NCBI RefSeq assembly: GCF_024594815.1
Contig: NZ_JANJOU010000001.1
Location: forward strand, 62,001-126,000
Direction of reading: 5' to 3'
DNA from: Roseomonas populi
GTDB lineage: Bacteria; Pseudomonadota; Alphaproteobacteria; Acetobacterales; Acetobacteraceae
DNA length: 64,000 nucleotides
The position numbers and the translations under genes are program-made. Of this stretch, positions 1-13,125 are shown in pieces. The number at the start of each line of letters is the position of its first letter. Positions within the stretch are counted from its first letter, which is position 1. Below the pieces are notes generated by a model. It searched no databases. It worked only from the letters and a program-made list of their open reading frames with translations, and had not been told where the DNA came from.

Positions 1-2
1 CG

Positions 3-1430
3 CTCGGCCTCTCCGTGCTGGCAGCGGCCGCGCTGGTCTTCCGCTACGGCCACTACCCTTCAGCCGCCGATTCCTGGTCCTACGGCTTCTACGCCTTCCG
101 GTTCCGCATGCACGGGCCGCTCCACGACTTCGGTACCGTGCGGACTTACGGCTATCCGCTGCTCCTGCTGCCCCTCACCTTCCTCTCGGGCTACGAGCCC
201 GCGCGGCTCGCCGCCATCGCGGGAAGCGTGCAGTACGCGCTCTACGTGGCCGCCTGCCTCTGGCTTGCCGCGGGGCTCCGCCGCACCTCGCCGCGATGGG
301 CGCTGGCCACCGCCCTTGCACTGCTGCTCGGGCCGCTCGGGCTGGCGCTCGTTACCGATGTCCTGACGGAGGCGCCTTCCCTCATCGTCACCGTGCTGCT
401 CGCCGGGTTAGCGGTGCGCCTGGACGGCCCCTACGCCGCGGGGCGGACAGAGGCGGCCCTTGTGATCGGGGGCGCGCTGGCGGGCTTCGCCCTGATGGTG
501 CGCCCGGCGAACCTGCCGCTTCTCCTCGCGTGGAACGGCGCGGTCGGGCTGGGGCTGCTTCTCGCTCCCGGCTGGGCGGCCCATCGCGGGCGGCTGCTCG
601 CGGCCACCATCAGCGGCGGGCTTTTCGGCGCCGCGAGCTGGCTACCGCAGTTCCTTTACAACTGGCATGTGCTGGGGGAGCCGGGCGTACTGCCAGCCTG
701 CCGGCTCGGCGGCTTTCAGGTGACCTTCGGCGCGCTCGTCTGGAAGTACGATACGGTCATGGGGCTGGGTGCGGCCGCGGGCGGTTGGTACACGCCGAAC
801 CCGCTCTTCTCCGGGCATCTGGAAGCGGGAGAGGGCTGGGCCTGGTACTTCGCCCACCCCTTCAGGGCAGCGGCGACGATGCTGGCACACCTGTTCCTCT
901 CCTTCGATGTTCGGAGCCCCTTCGTGTACCTCTACGACCGGCTGCCCTGGTACGGGCCCCTGGTTCGCCCCCTCTACTGGGCCGCGACCGTGCTGGCCGC
1001 GTTCCGCATCGCAGGCTTGGCGGGCCACGCCATCCGGGAGAGGCGGTGGTCCGTCACGCCAGCCTTCCTGTCTATGGCCTGCGGGGCCATCCTGGCGATC
1101 AACGCGATCTCGGCGATCGAGACCCGGTTCAACGCCATCCCGCTCGCCGTGGCGATGGTGGTCGCGGCGGAGGCATTGCTGGCGCTCCACGAGGGGCACC
1201 TGCGCTGGGGCTGGGGCCGCTGGGGCGCCATCGCGGCCCTGGCCCTGCTGTTGACGGGCGCGGGGAGTTGGGTGGAGCGGACGGGCAGCGCCAGCCTGCC
1301 CCCCGCCTCCAGCTTCAACCTGCCCCGAAGCCTGCGCTGCGTCCTGACCGCGGAGTCGGAGCAGATGGGCGACCCGGAGGTGATGCGCCGCCACGACGAG
1401 GAGATGGCCGCCCGGCGCGCGACGCCGTAG
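3..1430 (+). CDS. Polytopic membrane protein, 5' end outside window (possible GT-C type glycosyltransferase)
   Basis: The frame is open to the left edge of the window, so the true start lies upstream; a GTG at 15 is only an internal candidate. The visible part, about 475 residues, is a chain of roughly nine to ten hydrophobic segments joined by short loops, so it is an inner-membrane protein. An acidic residue in the first exported loop (AADSWSYGFY, about residues 17-26) is what GT-C lipid-linked-sugar glycosyltransferases of the ArnT/PMT type usually have at this place. I see no other diagnostic motif, so the enzyme class is an inference. It ends 7 bp before the convergent ratA-like gene. 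Confidence 0.6.
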   Translation, partial: LGLSVLAAAALVFRYGHYPSAADSWSYGFYAFRFRMHGPLHDFGTVRTYGYPLLLLPLTFLSGYEPARLAAIAGSVQYALYVAACLWLAAGLRRTSPRWALATALALLLGPLGLALVTDVLTEAPSLIVTVLLAGLAVRLDGPYAAGRTEAALVIGGALAGFALMVRPANLPLLLAWNGAVGLGLLLAPGWAAHRGRLLAATISGGLFGAASWLPQFLYNWHVLGEPGVLPACRLGGFQVTFGALVWKYDTVMGLGAAAGGWYTPNPLFSGHLEAGEGWAWYFAHPFRAAATMLAHLFLSFDVRSPFVYLYDRLPWYGPLVRPLYWAATVLAAFRIAGLAGHAIRERRWSVTPAFLSMACGAILAINAISAIETRFNAIPLAVAMVVAAEALLALHEGHLRWGWGRWGAIAALALLLTGAGSWVERTGSASLPPASSFNLPRSLRCVLTAESEQMGDPEVMRRHDEEMAARRATP

Positions 1431-1437
1431 CGAGCCT

Positions 1438-1905
1438 TCAGGAGGTGGCGTTCGCCGGGCGCCCGCCCGGCCTCTCCCGCCGGTAGAGCATCATCGCCCG
1501 CCGTTCGAAGGCGCGGACCATCAGCCGCACCGCCTCGTTGAACACGGTGCCGATCACCGCCTGAAGAAGGCGGGACTTGAACTCGAAGTCCACGAAGAAC
1601 TTCACCTCGCAGCCGCCCTCGACGGGGGAGAAGTTCCAGTGATTGTTCAGGTAGCGGAAGGGGCCGGTCAGGTACTCCACGTGCACGTGGCGCGGCCGGT
1701 CCAGCGTCACCCGGCTGCGGAAGGTCTCGCGGAACATCTTGAAGCCGATCGTGAGGTCCGCGATCAGCTCATTCTCCGTCTTGGACACAACCTGGGCGCC
1801 GACGCACCAGGGCAGGAACTCCGGGTAGCGGCGCACATCGGCCACAAGGTCGAACATCTGCTCCGGCGTGTAGGGCAGACGCTTGGTCTCGGCATGGGTG
1901 GGCAT
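1438..1905 (-). CDS. RatA/Coq10-type START-domain protein
   Basis: The 155-residue product matches the Coq10/RatA branch of the SRPBCC (START) fold over its whole length: an N-terminal pattern with RRYPEFLPWC near residue 27, the hydrophobic-cavity strands, and a C-terminal helix with FNEAVRLMVRAFERRA. Family members bind ubiquinone or other polyprenyl lipids and support respiration; E. coli RatA was also reported to act on ribosome subunits. It starts 1 bp after the lipA stop codon and is surely co-transcribed with it. This lipA-ratA pairing is common in Alphaproteobacteria. The Coq10-like role is more likely than a toxin role here. Confidence 0.85.
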   Translation of the reverse strand: MPTHAETKRLPYTPEQMFDLVADVRRYPEFLPWCVGAQVVSKTENELIADLTIGFKMFRETFRSRVTLDRPRHVHVEYLTGPFRYLNNHWNFSPVEGGCEVKFFVDFEFKSRLLQAVIGTVFNEAVRLMVRAFERRAMMLYRRERPGGRPANATS

Positions 1906-1906
1906 C

Positions 1907-2998
1907 TCAGGCGGCGCGGCCCAGCCTGGCTTCGCGCGCCGCCCGCAACTCCGCGAAGTCCTTGTCCGCGTGGTAGGAGGAGCGGGTGAGCGGCGTGGCG
2001 GAGACGAGCAGGAAGCCCTTCGCCCGGGCCAGCCGCGCGTAGTCCTCGAACTCGACCGGCTCCACGAAGCGGTCCACCGCCGCGTGCTTCACCGTGGGCT
2101 GCAGGTACTGCCCGATCGTCAGGAAATCGATCTCGGCGGACCGCATGTCGTCCATCACCTGCAGCACCTCGCCCCGCGCCTCGCCCAGCCCGACCATCAC
2201 GCCGGACTTGGTGAAGATGCCGGGATCCAGCCGCTTCACCTCGTCCAGCAGGCGCAGGGAATGGAAGTAACGCGCGCCGGGCCGGATGGTCGGGTAGAGG
2301 CGCGGCACTGTCTCGAGATTGTGGTTGAACACGTCCGGCCGGGCGGCCACCACGACCTCCAGCGCCCCGTCCTTTCGCAGGAAGTCCGGAGTCAGGATCT
2401 CGATTGTGGTCTCCGGCGCCGCGGCGCGGATGGCGGCGATGGTCTGCGCGAAGTGCTGCGCGCCGCCATCCTTCAAGTCGTCCCGGTCCACGGAGGTGAT
2501 GACGACGTGGCGCAGGCCGAGCGCCGCCACCGCCTCGCCCACCCGGCGCGGCTCGTCCGCGTCCAGGGACTTGGGCATGCCCGTGGTGATGTTGCAGAAG
2601 GAGCAGGCGCGCGTGCAGATCTCGCCCATGATCATCATGGTGGCGTGGCGCTGGGACCAGCACTCCCCGATATTCGGGCAGGCCGCCTCCTCGCAGACCG
2701 TGACGAGCTTCTGCTCCCGCATCAGGTTGCGGGTCTCGTGGTAAATCGGGTGGTTCGGCGCCTTCACCCGGATCCAGTCCGGCTTGCGCTTGATGGGGTT
2801 GTCCGGCCGGTTTGCCTTCTCGGGATGCCGTAGCGGCGCCGGGGCCGCGCTGGGTACGATCCGGGCGATGTGGGCGGGCAGGACGGCTTCAGACGCGGGG
2901 GCCGCCAGGCTGGCGCCCTGAATGCCTCCCTGGATGCCTCCCTGGGGGCCTCCTTGGGCGCCGCCGGCGCGGTGATCCACCAGGATGCGGGTGGCCAT
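1907..2998 (-). CDS. lipA: Lipoyl synthase LipA
   Basis: This radical-SAM enzyme inserts two sulfur atoms into the octanoyl group carried on lipoyl domains such as those of PdhB and PdhC encoded just upstream. Both [4Fe-4S] clusters are visible: the auxiliary-cluster cysteines C102, C107 and C113, and the radical-SAM CxxxCxxC at C128, C132 and C135. The C-terminal RSSYHAD carries the serine that ligates the auxiliary cluster. The 363 residues exceed the usual 300-330 because of an N-terminal stretch of about 45 residues rich in Gly-Gly-x-Gln repeats (residues 12-29). It follows lpdA by 66 bp and is followed by the ratA-like gene after 1 bp. The ATG at 2998 is the first start in frame. Confidence 0.96.
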   Translation of the reverse strand: MATRILVDHRAGGAQGGPQGGIQGGIQGASLAAPASEAVLPAHIARIVPSAAPAPLRHPEKANRPDNPIKRKPDWIRVKAPNHPIYHETRNLMREQKLVTVCEEAACPNIGECWSQRHATMMIMGEICTRACSFCNITTGMPKSLDADEPRRVGEAVAALGLRHVVITSVDRDDLKDGGAQHFAQTIAAIRAAAPETTIEILTPDFLRKDGALEVVVAARPDVFNHNLETVPRLYPTIRPGARYFHSLRLLDEVKRLDPGIFTKSGVMVGLGEARGEVLQVMDDMRSAEIDFLTIGQYLQPTVKHAAVDRFVEPVEFEDYARLARAKGFLLVSATPLTRSSYHADKDFAELRAAREARLGRAA

Positions 2999-3016
2999 AT
3001 GGATTCTGTCCTTCGG

Positions 3017-3040
3017 CCGCGCCCCTTGGCGGGGGCGCGG
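3017..3040 (-). terminator. Hairpin between lpdA and lipA
   Basis: A 9-bp perfect stem (3017-3025 with 3032-3040) with a 6-nt loop lies about 25 nt after the lpdA stop codon on the minus strand. There is no U-run after it, so it is either a weak terminator or an mRNA-stabilising or attenuating hairpin before lipA. Confidence 0.45.
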
Positions 3041-3064
3041 CGATAGGGGTGCGGGGTCTTGCCC

Positions 3065-4459
3065 CTAGATGTGGATCACCCGGCCGTAGGCATCAAGGAC
3101 GGCCTCGTGCATCGCCTCGGAGACGGTGGGATGCGGGAAGATCGTGTGCATCAGCTCGGCCTCGGTGGTCTCGAGGGTCCGGGCGATGGTGTAGCCCTGG
3201 ATCATCTCCGTCACCTCCGGGCCGACCATGTGGGCGCCCAGCAGCTCCCCGGTCTTGGCGTCGAACACGGTCTTGATCAGCCCTTCCGGCTCGCCCATGG
3301 CGATGGCCTTGCCGTTGCCGATGAAGGGGAAGCGCCCCACCCGCACCTCGTGCCCGGCCTCCTTGGCCTTCGCCTCGGTCAGCCCCACGCTCGCCACCTG
3401 CGGGCGGCAATAGGTGCAGCCCGGGACGTTCATCGCCTCCAGCGGGTGCGGGTGCATCCCCGCGATGTGCTCCACGGCGATAATCGCCTCGTGGCTCGCC
3501 TTGTGGGCCAGCCAGGGGGCGCCCGCCAGGTCGCCGATGGCGTAGACCCCCGGCTCGCCGGTCCGGCACATCTCGTCGATCAGCACATGGGTGCGCTCGA
3601 CCTTCACCTTCGTGCCCTCGAGGCCGATATCCTCGACGTTGCCGACGATGCCGACGGCGGAGATCAGCCGGTCCGCCGTGATTTCCTGCATCTTGCCGCC
3701 TGCCTCGACGGAAACGGTCACAGAGTTCCCGTTCTTCGTGATCTTGCCGATCTTGGCCGAGGTGAGGACATTCATCTTCTGCTTCGTGAAGGACTTCTGC
3801 ACGAAGGTGCTGATCTCCGCGTCCTCCACCGGCAGGATGCGGTCCAACACCTCGATGAGCGTCACCTGGGCGCCCATGTTGAGGTAGAAGCTGGCGAACT
3901 CGCTACCGATCGCACCCGATCCGATCACGATGAGGCTCTTCGGCATGGTGTCCGGCACCAGCGCCTCGCGGTAGGACCAGATCAGCTTCCCGTCCGGCTC
4001 CATCCCCGGCAGCACGCGGGCGCGGGCGCCGGTGGCGAGGATGATGTTCTTCGCGGCCAGCTCCGCCACCGGCTTGCCGTCCTTGGAAACGGAGAGCTTG
4101 CCCGGGCCGGCCAGCTTCGCGTGGCCGTCATAAACGGTGATCTTGTTCTTCTTCATCAGCCCCTTCACGCCGCCGGAGAGCTGTCCGGCGACCGCGCGGG
4201 ACCGCTTGATCACCTTGGCGAAGTCGAAGCGGATGTTGTCCGCGGCGAAGCCGTAGGCATCCAGCGTGTGCAGCAGGTGGTTGATCTCGCTGGCGCGCAG
4301 CAGGGCCTTGGTCGGGATGCAGCCCCAGTTGAGGCAGATGCCGCCGAGATTCTCGCGCTCCACCAGCGCGACCTTCATCTTCAGCTGCGCGGCGCGGATC
4401 GCGGCCACGTAGCCGCCGGGCCCACCGCCCACCACCACCAGGTCGAATTGGTCGGCCAT
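3065..4459 (-). CDS. lpdA: Dihydrolipoamide dehydrogenase (E3)
   Basis: E3 reoxidises dihydrolipoyl groups of the PDH complex and passes the electrons to NAD+ through FAD. The 464-residue product starts with the FAD dinucleotide-binding motif GGGPGG (residues 11-16), followed by the redox-active disulfide pair C42/C47 in GGICLNWGC. A second Rossmann motif (GSGAIGSEFASFY) binds NAD, and the C-terminal HPHPTVSEAMHEAV holds the catalytic His-Glu pair. I place the start at the ATG at 4459, because a strong GGAGGAGG ribosome site precedes it; a longer frame to 4552 exists but its extra residues do not match the family. It is the last PDH gene of the operon, after the GNAT gene. Confidence 0.96.
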   Translation of the reverse strand: MADQFDLVVVGGGPGGYVAAIRAAQLKMKVALVERENLGGICLNWGCIPTKALLRASEINHLLHTLDAYGFAADNIRFDFAKVIKRSRAVAGQLSGGVKGLMKKNKITVYDGHAKLAGPGKLSVSKDGKPVAELAAKNIILATGARARVLPGMEPDGKLIWSYREALVPDTMPKSLIVIGSGAIGSEFASFYLNMGAQVTLIEVLDRILPVEDAEISTFVQKSFTKQKMNVLTSAKIGKITKNGNSVTVSVEAGGKMQEITADRLISAVGIVGNVEDIGLEGTKVKVERTHVLIDEMCRTGEPGVYAIGDLAGAPWLAHKASHEAIIAVEHIAGMHPHPLEAMNVPGCTYCRPQVASVGLTEAKAKEAGHEVRVGRFPFIGNGKAIAMGEPEGLIKTVFDAKTGELLGAHMVGPEVTEMIQGYTIARTLETTEAELMHTIFPHPTVSEAMHEAVLDAYGRVIHI

Positions 4460-4523
4460 GCGGGCCTCCTCCGTGGCGCTCTCGCGCAGATTGCGTCTCA
4501 GCCGGCGGGTCGCCCCGCCAAAG

Positions 4524-5012
4524 TCACGCGGCCAGGGCCCTGAGAGCGTCACCGCTCAGGCGCTGGCCCATCCACTCATCCTTCGTGTCGGCGCCCAGGC
4601 CGCGGTAGAAGTCGATGGACGGCTTGTTCCAGTCCAGCACCTGCCAATCCAGCCGCGTCCACCCCTCCGCCACCGCGCGCCGGGCGAGGTAGCGGAAGAA
4701 GGCCTTGCCGATACCCAGGCCGCGATGGCCGGGCTCGACGAAGATGTCCTCCAGGTAGATGCCTGGCTTGCCGGTGAAGGTGCTGACGTTGTTGAACCAC
4801 AGCGCCTGCCCGACCACGCGGCCGTCCACCTCCGCCAGCACGGCGTGCAGCAGCGGCCCCTCCCCGAAGAGCAGGGTCCGGAAGTCCTCCTCCGTGCCCA
4901 CCGCTTCGTCCAGCAGGCGCTCGTAGTCGGCCAGCTCGCGGACGAGGCGCACCACCTCCGGCACGTCGGCCGGGGTGGCGTCCCTCAGGATGAAGCGCTG
5001 CTCCCCACTCAC
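4524..5012 (-). CDS. GNAT family N-acetyltransferase
   Basis: The product is about 162 residues and shows the GNAT acetyl-CoA pyrophosphate loop RGLGIGKA preceded by the beta-4 strand IYLEDIFVEPGH, followed by FYRGLGA near the C-terminus. It resembles diamine/spermidine-type acetyltransferases, but the substrate cannot be read from sequence. The start is a GTG at 5012 whose GTGA overlaps the pdhC stop codon by 4 bp, indicating translational coupling. A longer frame to 5063 would run into pdhC. Its place between pdhC and lpdA is a lineage feature; a role in the PDH complex is not implied. Confidence 0.85.
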   Translation of the reverse strand: MSGEQRFILRDATPADVPEVVRLVRELADYERLLDEAVGTEEDFRTLLFGEGPLLHAVLAEVDGRVVGQALWFNNVSTFTGKPGIYLEDIFVEPGHRGLGIGKAFFRYLARRAVAEGWTRLDWQVLDWNKPSIDFYRGLGADTKDEWMGQRLSGDALRALAA

Positions 5013-6397
5013 AGCATCAGGCTCAGCGGGTCCTCGACGATCGACTTGAAGGTCGAGACCCACTCGGCCGCCAGCGCGCCGTCGATGGCGCGATGATCGA
5101 CCGAGAGCGTCACCGTCATCACCGTCGCGACCACAACCTGGTCGCCCTTCACCACCGGCCGCTTCTCGCCGGCCGAGACCGCGAGGATGCCGGCCTGCGG
5201 CGGGTTGATGATGGCGGAGAAATTGGACACCCCGAACATGCCCATGTTCGAGATGGAGAAGCCGCCGCCCTGGAACTCCTCCGGCTTCAGCTTGCCGGAC
5301 TTGGCGCGGGAGGCGAGGTCCTTCATCTCGTTGGAGATGGTGGCCAGGCCCTTCTGGTCGGCCTTGCGGATGATCGGCGTGATCAGCCCGTCGGGGATGG
5401 AGACGGCGATGCTGATGTCCACGTCGTCGTAGAGGACCATCCCCTCGTCGGTCCAGGTGGCGTTGGTGCTCGGCAGCTTCCGCAGCGTGGCGGCGGCCGC
5501 CTTGATCACCAGGTCGTTCACAGAGAGCTTATAGGCCCCGGCGCCATCCTTCGGGGAACGTGCGTTCAGGTCCGCGCGCAGCTTCAGCAGGGCGTCCAGC
5601 TCCACGTCGATGGAGACGTAGAAGTGCGGGACGGTCTGCTTGGACTCCGACAGGCGGCGCGCGATGACCTTCCGCATCGAGGAGTGCGGCACCACCTTGT
5701 GCGGCGCCGTGATGGCGGGCGCGGCGGGCTTGGGCGCGGGCTTCGGCGCCTCGGCGGCAGCCGGCGCAGCGGCGGCGGGCTGGGCCTGCGGGGCCGCGGC
5801 CGGCTTCGGGGCAGCCTGGGCGGCCTCGATGTCCGACTTCACGATCCGCCCGTTCGGGCCGGAGCCCTTCACGGAACCCAGGTCGATCCCGGCCTGCTGC
5901 GCCATGCGGCGTGCGAGCGGCGAGGCGAAGACCCGCCCCCCCTGCCCGCCCGACGGCGTGGAGGCCGGGGCGGGCTGGTTCTGCCCCGAGGGCACCGGCG
6001 CGGAAACCGGCTGCTCCGCCGCCCCCGCCACCTTGCCGCCGGCGGCCTGCACCGCCTCCAGCGCCGGGCTGCCGGAGGGAGAGGGGTTCGGGCCAGCATC
6101 GCCACCCGACTTGGCGGCCGGGGCCGCGGTGCCGGCATCCGCCGGAACCGCCTCCCCTTCCTCCACCATCACGCCGATGGGCTGGTTGACCTTCACGCCC
6201 TCGGTCCCGTCGGGAACGAGGATCTTGCCGAGGATGCCCTCATCCACGGCCTCGAACTCCATCGTGGCCTTGTCGGTCTCGATCTCGGCGATGATGTCGC
6301 CGGACTTGATCGCCTCGCCCTCCTTCTTGAGCCAGCGGGCAAGCGTCCCTTCCGTCATCGTCGGCGAAAGGGCGGGCATCAGGATGTTGGTGGCCAT
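5009..6397 (-). CDS. pdhC: Pyruvate dehydrogenase E2, dihydrolipoamide acetyltransferase
   Basis: E2 forms the PDH core and transfers the acetyl group from lipoyl to CoA. Domains in order: lipoyl domain (about 1-78, lipoyl Lys43 in ETDKATME), an Ala/Pro/Gly-rich linker (about 80-150), the peripheral subunit-binding domain (ASPLARRMAQQAGID, about 158-195), a second Ala/Pro linker, and the catalytic acyltransferase domain (about 230-462) with DHRAIDGALAAEW near the C-terminus, which carries the catalytic His and Asp. One lipoyl domain and 462 residues fit alphaproteobacterial E2. It lies 12 bp after pdhB and its stop overlaps the GNAT start. Confidence 0.96.
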   Translation of the reverse strand: MATNILMPALSPTMTEGTLARWLKKEGEAIKSGDIIAEIETDKATMEFEAVDEGILGKILVPDGTEGVKVNQPIGVMVEEGEAVPADAGTAAPAAKSGGDAGPNPSPSGSPALEAVQAAGGKVAGAAEQPVSAPVPSGQNQPAPASTPSGGQGGRVFASPLARRMAQQAGIDLGSVKGSGPNGRIVKSDIEAAQAAPKPAAAPQAQPAAAAPAAAEAPKPAPKPAAPAITAPHKVVPHSSMRKVIARRLSESKQTVPHFYVSIDVELDALLKLRADLNARSPKDGAGAYKLSVNDLVIKAAAATLRKLPSTNATWTDEGMVLYDDVDISIAVSIPDGLITPIIRKADQKGLATISNEMKDLASRAKSGKLKPEEFQGGGFSISNMGMFGVSNFSAIINPPQAGILAVSAGEKRPVVKGDQVVVATVMTVTLSVDHRAIDGALAAEWVSTFKSIVEDPLSLML

Positions 6398-6409
6398 GTG
6401 CCGCGCCCC

Positions 6410-7867
<1,458 letters not shown>

Positions 7868-7868
7868 C

Positions 7869-8933
7869 TCAGCGGGTCTCCATCTTCATGGACTGGGCGT
7901 CGACCGGGCTGGGCAGCACCACGTCGGTCCACAGTTCGGATTCGTCGGGCTCGGGGCTGGACTGCGCGAACTCCGCGCTGTCCTGCACGATCGCCTTCAC
8001 CTCGTCGTCCACCGCCTTCAGCTCGGCCTCGCTGCGGCCCTGCTCCAGCAGCAGCTTCCGCACCTGCTCGATCGGGTCGCTGTTCTCGCGCATCCCCTGT
8101 ACCTCCTCGCGGGTGCGGTACTTCGCGGGGTCTGACATCGAGTGGCCGCGGTAGCGGTAGGTCTGCATCTCCAGCAGGTACGGTCCCTTGCCCTCGCGGC
8201 AGTGGGCCACGGCGCGCTCGCCGGCCTCCTTCACCGCCAGCACGTCCATGCCGTTCACCTTCTCGCCCGGGATGCCCCAAGGCGCGCCGTTCTGCGACAG
8301 GTCCTTGGAGGCGGAGGCGCGCTCCACGCTCGTGCCCATGCCGTAGCGGTTGTTCTCGATAATGAAGATGCAGGGCAGCTTGAGCAGGGCGGCGAGGTTG
8401 AAGCTCTCGAACACCTGGCCCTGGTTGGAGGCACCCTCGCCGAAATAGGCGAGCGCGACCTGCCCATTCTCCTTGTACCAGTTGTGGAAGGCGAGCCCGA
8501 GGCCCAGCGGAACCTGCGCCGCCACGATGCCGTGGCCGCCGTAGAAGCCCTTCTCGCGGGAGAACATGTGCATGCTCCCGCCCTTGCCCTTGGAGTAGCC
8601 GCCGATGCGCCCGGTCAGCTCCGCCATCACGCCGCGGGCCTCCATGCCCGTGGCCAGCATGTGGCCGTGGTCGCGGTAGGAGGTGATGACCTGGTCGCCC
8701 TCCTTCAGGGTCATCTGCATGCCCACCACCACGGCCTCCTGACCGATGTAGAGGTGGCAGAAGCCGCCGATCAGGCCCATCCCGTAGAGCTGGCCCGCCT
8801 TCTCCTCGAAGCGCCGGATCAGCAGCATCTCGCGGTAGGCCTTGGCCAGAAGGTCCTGGTTGTGGCCGGCGGAAGGCGGAGATTCCTTGCCGTTCCCGCG
8901 GCGCTTCGCCGCGCTGTCGGTCCCGAGGGCCAT
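7869..8933 (-). CDS. pdhA: Pyruvate dehydrogenase E1 alpha
   Basis: E1-alpha binds thiamine diphosphate and decarboxylates pyruvate. The TPP motif begins at [14 protein letters not shown] and ends with [10 protein letters not shown] about 25 residues later; the phosphorylation-loop region [19 protein letters not shown] is present and [11 protein letters not shown] lies in the N-terminal third. Length 354 fits the heterotetrameric E1. An AGGAGAA ribosome site precedes the ATG. It is the first gene of the pdhABC-GNAT-lpdA-lipA-ratA run, so the 219-bp gap upstream should hold the main promoter. That gap carries a PhaR-like palindrome and a second 14-bp palindrome. Confidence 0.96.
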   Translation of the reverse strand: MALGTDSAAKRRGNGKESPPSAGHNQDLLAKAYREMLLIRRFEEKAGQLYGMGLIGGFCHLYIGQEAVVVGMQMTLKEGDQVITSYRDHGHMLATGMEARGVMAELTGRIGGYSKGKGGSMHMFSREKGFYGGHGIVAAQVPLGLGLAFHNWYKENGQVALAYFGEGASNQGQVFESFNLAALLKLPCIFIIENNRYGMGTSVERASASKDLSQNGAPWGIPGEKVNGMDVLAVKEAGERAVAHCREGKGPYLLEMQTYRYRGHSMSDPAKYRTREEVQGMRENSDPIEQVRKLLLEQGRSEAELKAVDDEVKAIVQDSAEFAQSSPEPDESELWTDVVLPSPVDAQSMKMETR

Positions 8934-8955
8934 GAGGTTCTCCTGCGTTAAAAGT

Positions 8956-8969
8956 CGGCCAAGTGGCCG
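8956..8969 (-). promoter_or_regulatory. 14-bp palindrome in the pdhA leader
   Basis: CGGCCAAGTGGCCG has 6-bp arms separated by AG and sits 22 nt upstream of the pdhA start codon. It could be an operator or a leader hairpin near the ribosome site. No known regulator motif is recognised. Confidence 0.3.
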
Positions 8970-9033
8970 TCTTTCATGCGCAGATACGGTTGGCGCCGGG
9001 CTTCAGCAAGCTACAAGACTCAGCTAAGTCATT

Positions 9034-9052
9034 GATGTTGCATTGCAACATC
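9034..9052 (-). promoter_or_regulatory. Perfect 19-bp palindrome of the TGC-N3-GCA class upstream of pdhA
   Basis: GATGTTGCATTGCAACATC has two 9-bp arms around one central base. Its core TTGC-ATT-GCAA matches the TGC-N3-GCA pattern recalled for the PHA-responsive repressor PhaR (consensus CTGC-N3-GCAG in Paracoccus). It lies about 100 bp upstream of the pdhA start, in the most AT-rich part of the gap. The palindrome is seen directly; the assignment to PhaR, rather than to a short-chain acyl-CoA regulator with a similar TTTGCAAA site, is inferred. Confidence 0.45.
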
Positions 9053-9099
9053 GCGAATATCAGGTCCGCTTTCGTAATAATGAGGTCCGGGACGCCGAA

Positions 9100-9127
9100 C
9101 GGCGCGGCAGGAACCCCCGCCGCGCCG
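9100..9127 (-). terminator. Hairpin after the ftsB-like gene
   Basis: A 9-bp perfect stem (9100-9108 with 9119-9127) with a 10-nt loop lies 26 nt after the ftsB-like stop codon on the minus strand. It has no U-run. It probably separates ftsB from the pdhA promoter. Confidence 0.45.
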
Positions 9128-9152
9128 CCCACAAGCCTGCCGTGCCGGCCCC

Positions 9153-9464
9153 TTAAAAGAGGCGGCGGTTCGGCGCGTAGGGAACGATGATCTCGTCCTT
9201 GGCGACCACGTTGAGCAGCGCGCGGGCGCGCTCCTCCAGCATGTCGCGGTCCAGGTGCTCGGCTCTCAGGCCGGCGACCTTGCGCTCCATCGCATCCCGC
9301 TCGGCCTCGGCCTCGGCCAGCACGATACGGGCGGCCGCGATCTCGGCGTTGCGGGCATCGCGCGCGATCAGCCCGCGCGTCCCGTGGATGGCGTGGTGGG
9401 CGAAGTAGCCGCACAGCGCGAAGAAAATGGTTGGAAGCACCAAGGCCTGAGCCCGGCGCTTCAC
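9153..9464 (-). CDS. FtsB/DivIC-like septum formation initiator
   Basis: The small bitopic protein, 103 residues, has a basic N-terminus, one membrane segment (about residues 8-25), and then a coiled-coil of about 50 residues rich in Ala, Glu and Arg (about 33-85), the layout of FtsB/DivIC cell-division proteins. FtsB scaffolds FtsL-FtsQ at the septum. Its place between eno and pdhA is the usual alphaproteobacterial context for this family. I choose the GTG at 9464 because the preceding frame (to 9773) has no family-like sequence. The ribosome site is poor (AAGGGG touches the GTG), so a start a few codons downstream is possible. Confidence 0.75.
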   Translation of the reverse strand: MKRRAQALVLPTIFFALCGYFAHHAIHGTRGLIARDARNAEIAAARIVLAEAEAERDAMERKVAGLRAEHLDRDMLEERARALLNVVAKDEIIVPYAPNRRLF

Positions 9465-9604
9465 CCCCCTTAAAAAAGCCAACTGCCCCTCCCCCGAAGA
9501 GCTTAGGCCGATCGGAATGATCCCCTGTCCGGGAGTAAAATCGCCGCCACGCTGCGGCGCAAGACCATTCAGCCCAGGGTTGCGGAAATAGCTGTGGACG
9601 TTGC

Positions 9605-9631
9605 GCGCGCGCCGCGCTTTGCGGCGCGCGC
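9605..9631 (-). terminator. Strong GC hairpin after eno
   Basis: An 11-bp perfect stem (9605-9615 with 9621-9631) with the 5-nt loop GCTTT begins about 9 nt after the eno stop on the minus strand. There is no clear U-tract, as is common for terminators in very GC-rich genomes. Confidence 0.55.
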
Positions 9632-9639
9632 AGCCGCGT

Positions 9640-12950
<3,311 letters not shown>

Positions 12951-13125
12951 AGGAACACTGATCGAGGTCTGGCCCACTTCAACTCAACCCGGTTGAAGCA
13001 CTGATTCCGGCCGTTCTCAAGCAAGCCGCAAAAAAACGTTGCAACCATCACGCGAAAATCGCGCGGGAAGATCGCGTCGCTCCGGAGGGCAGCAGGGGGA
13101 GCGGACCGCCCCCCCCGGCGCATGG

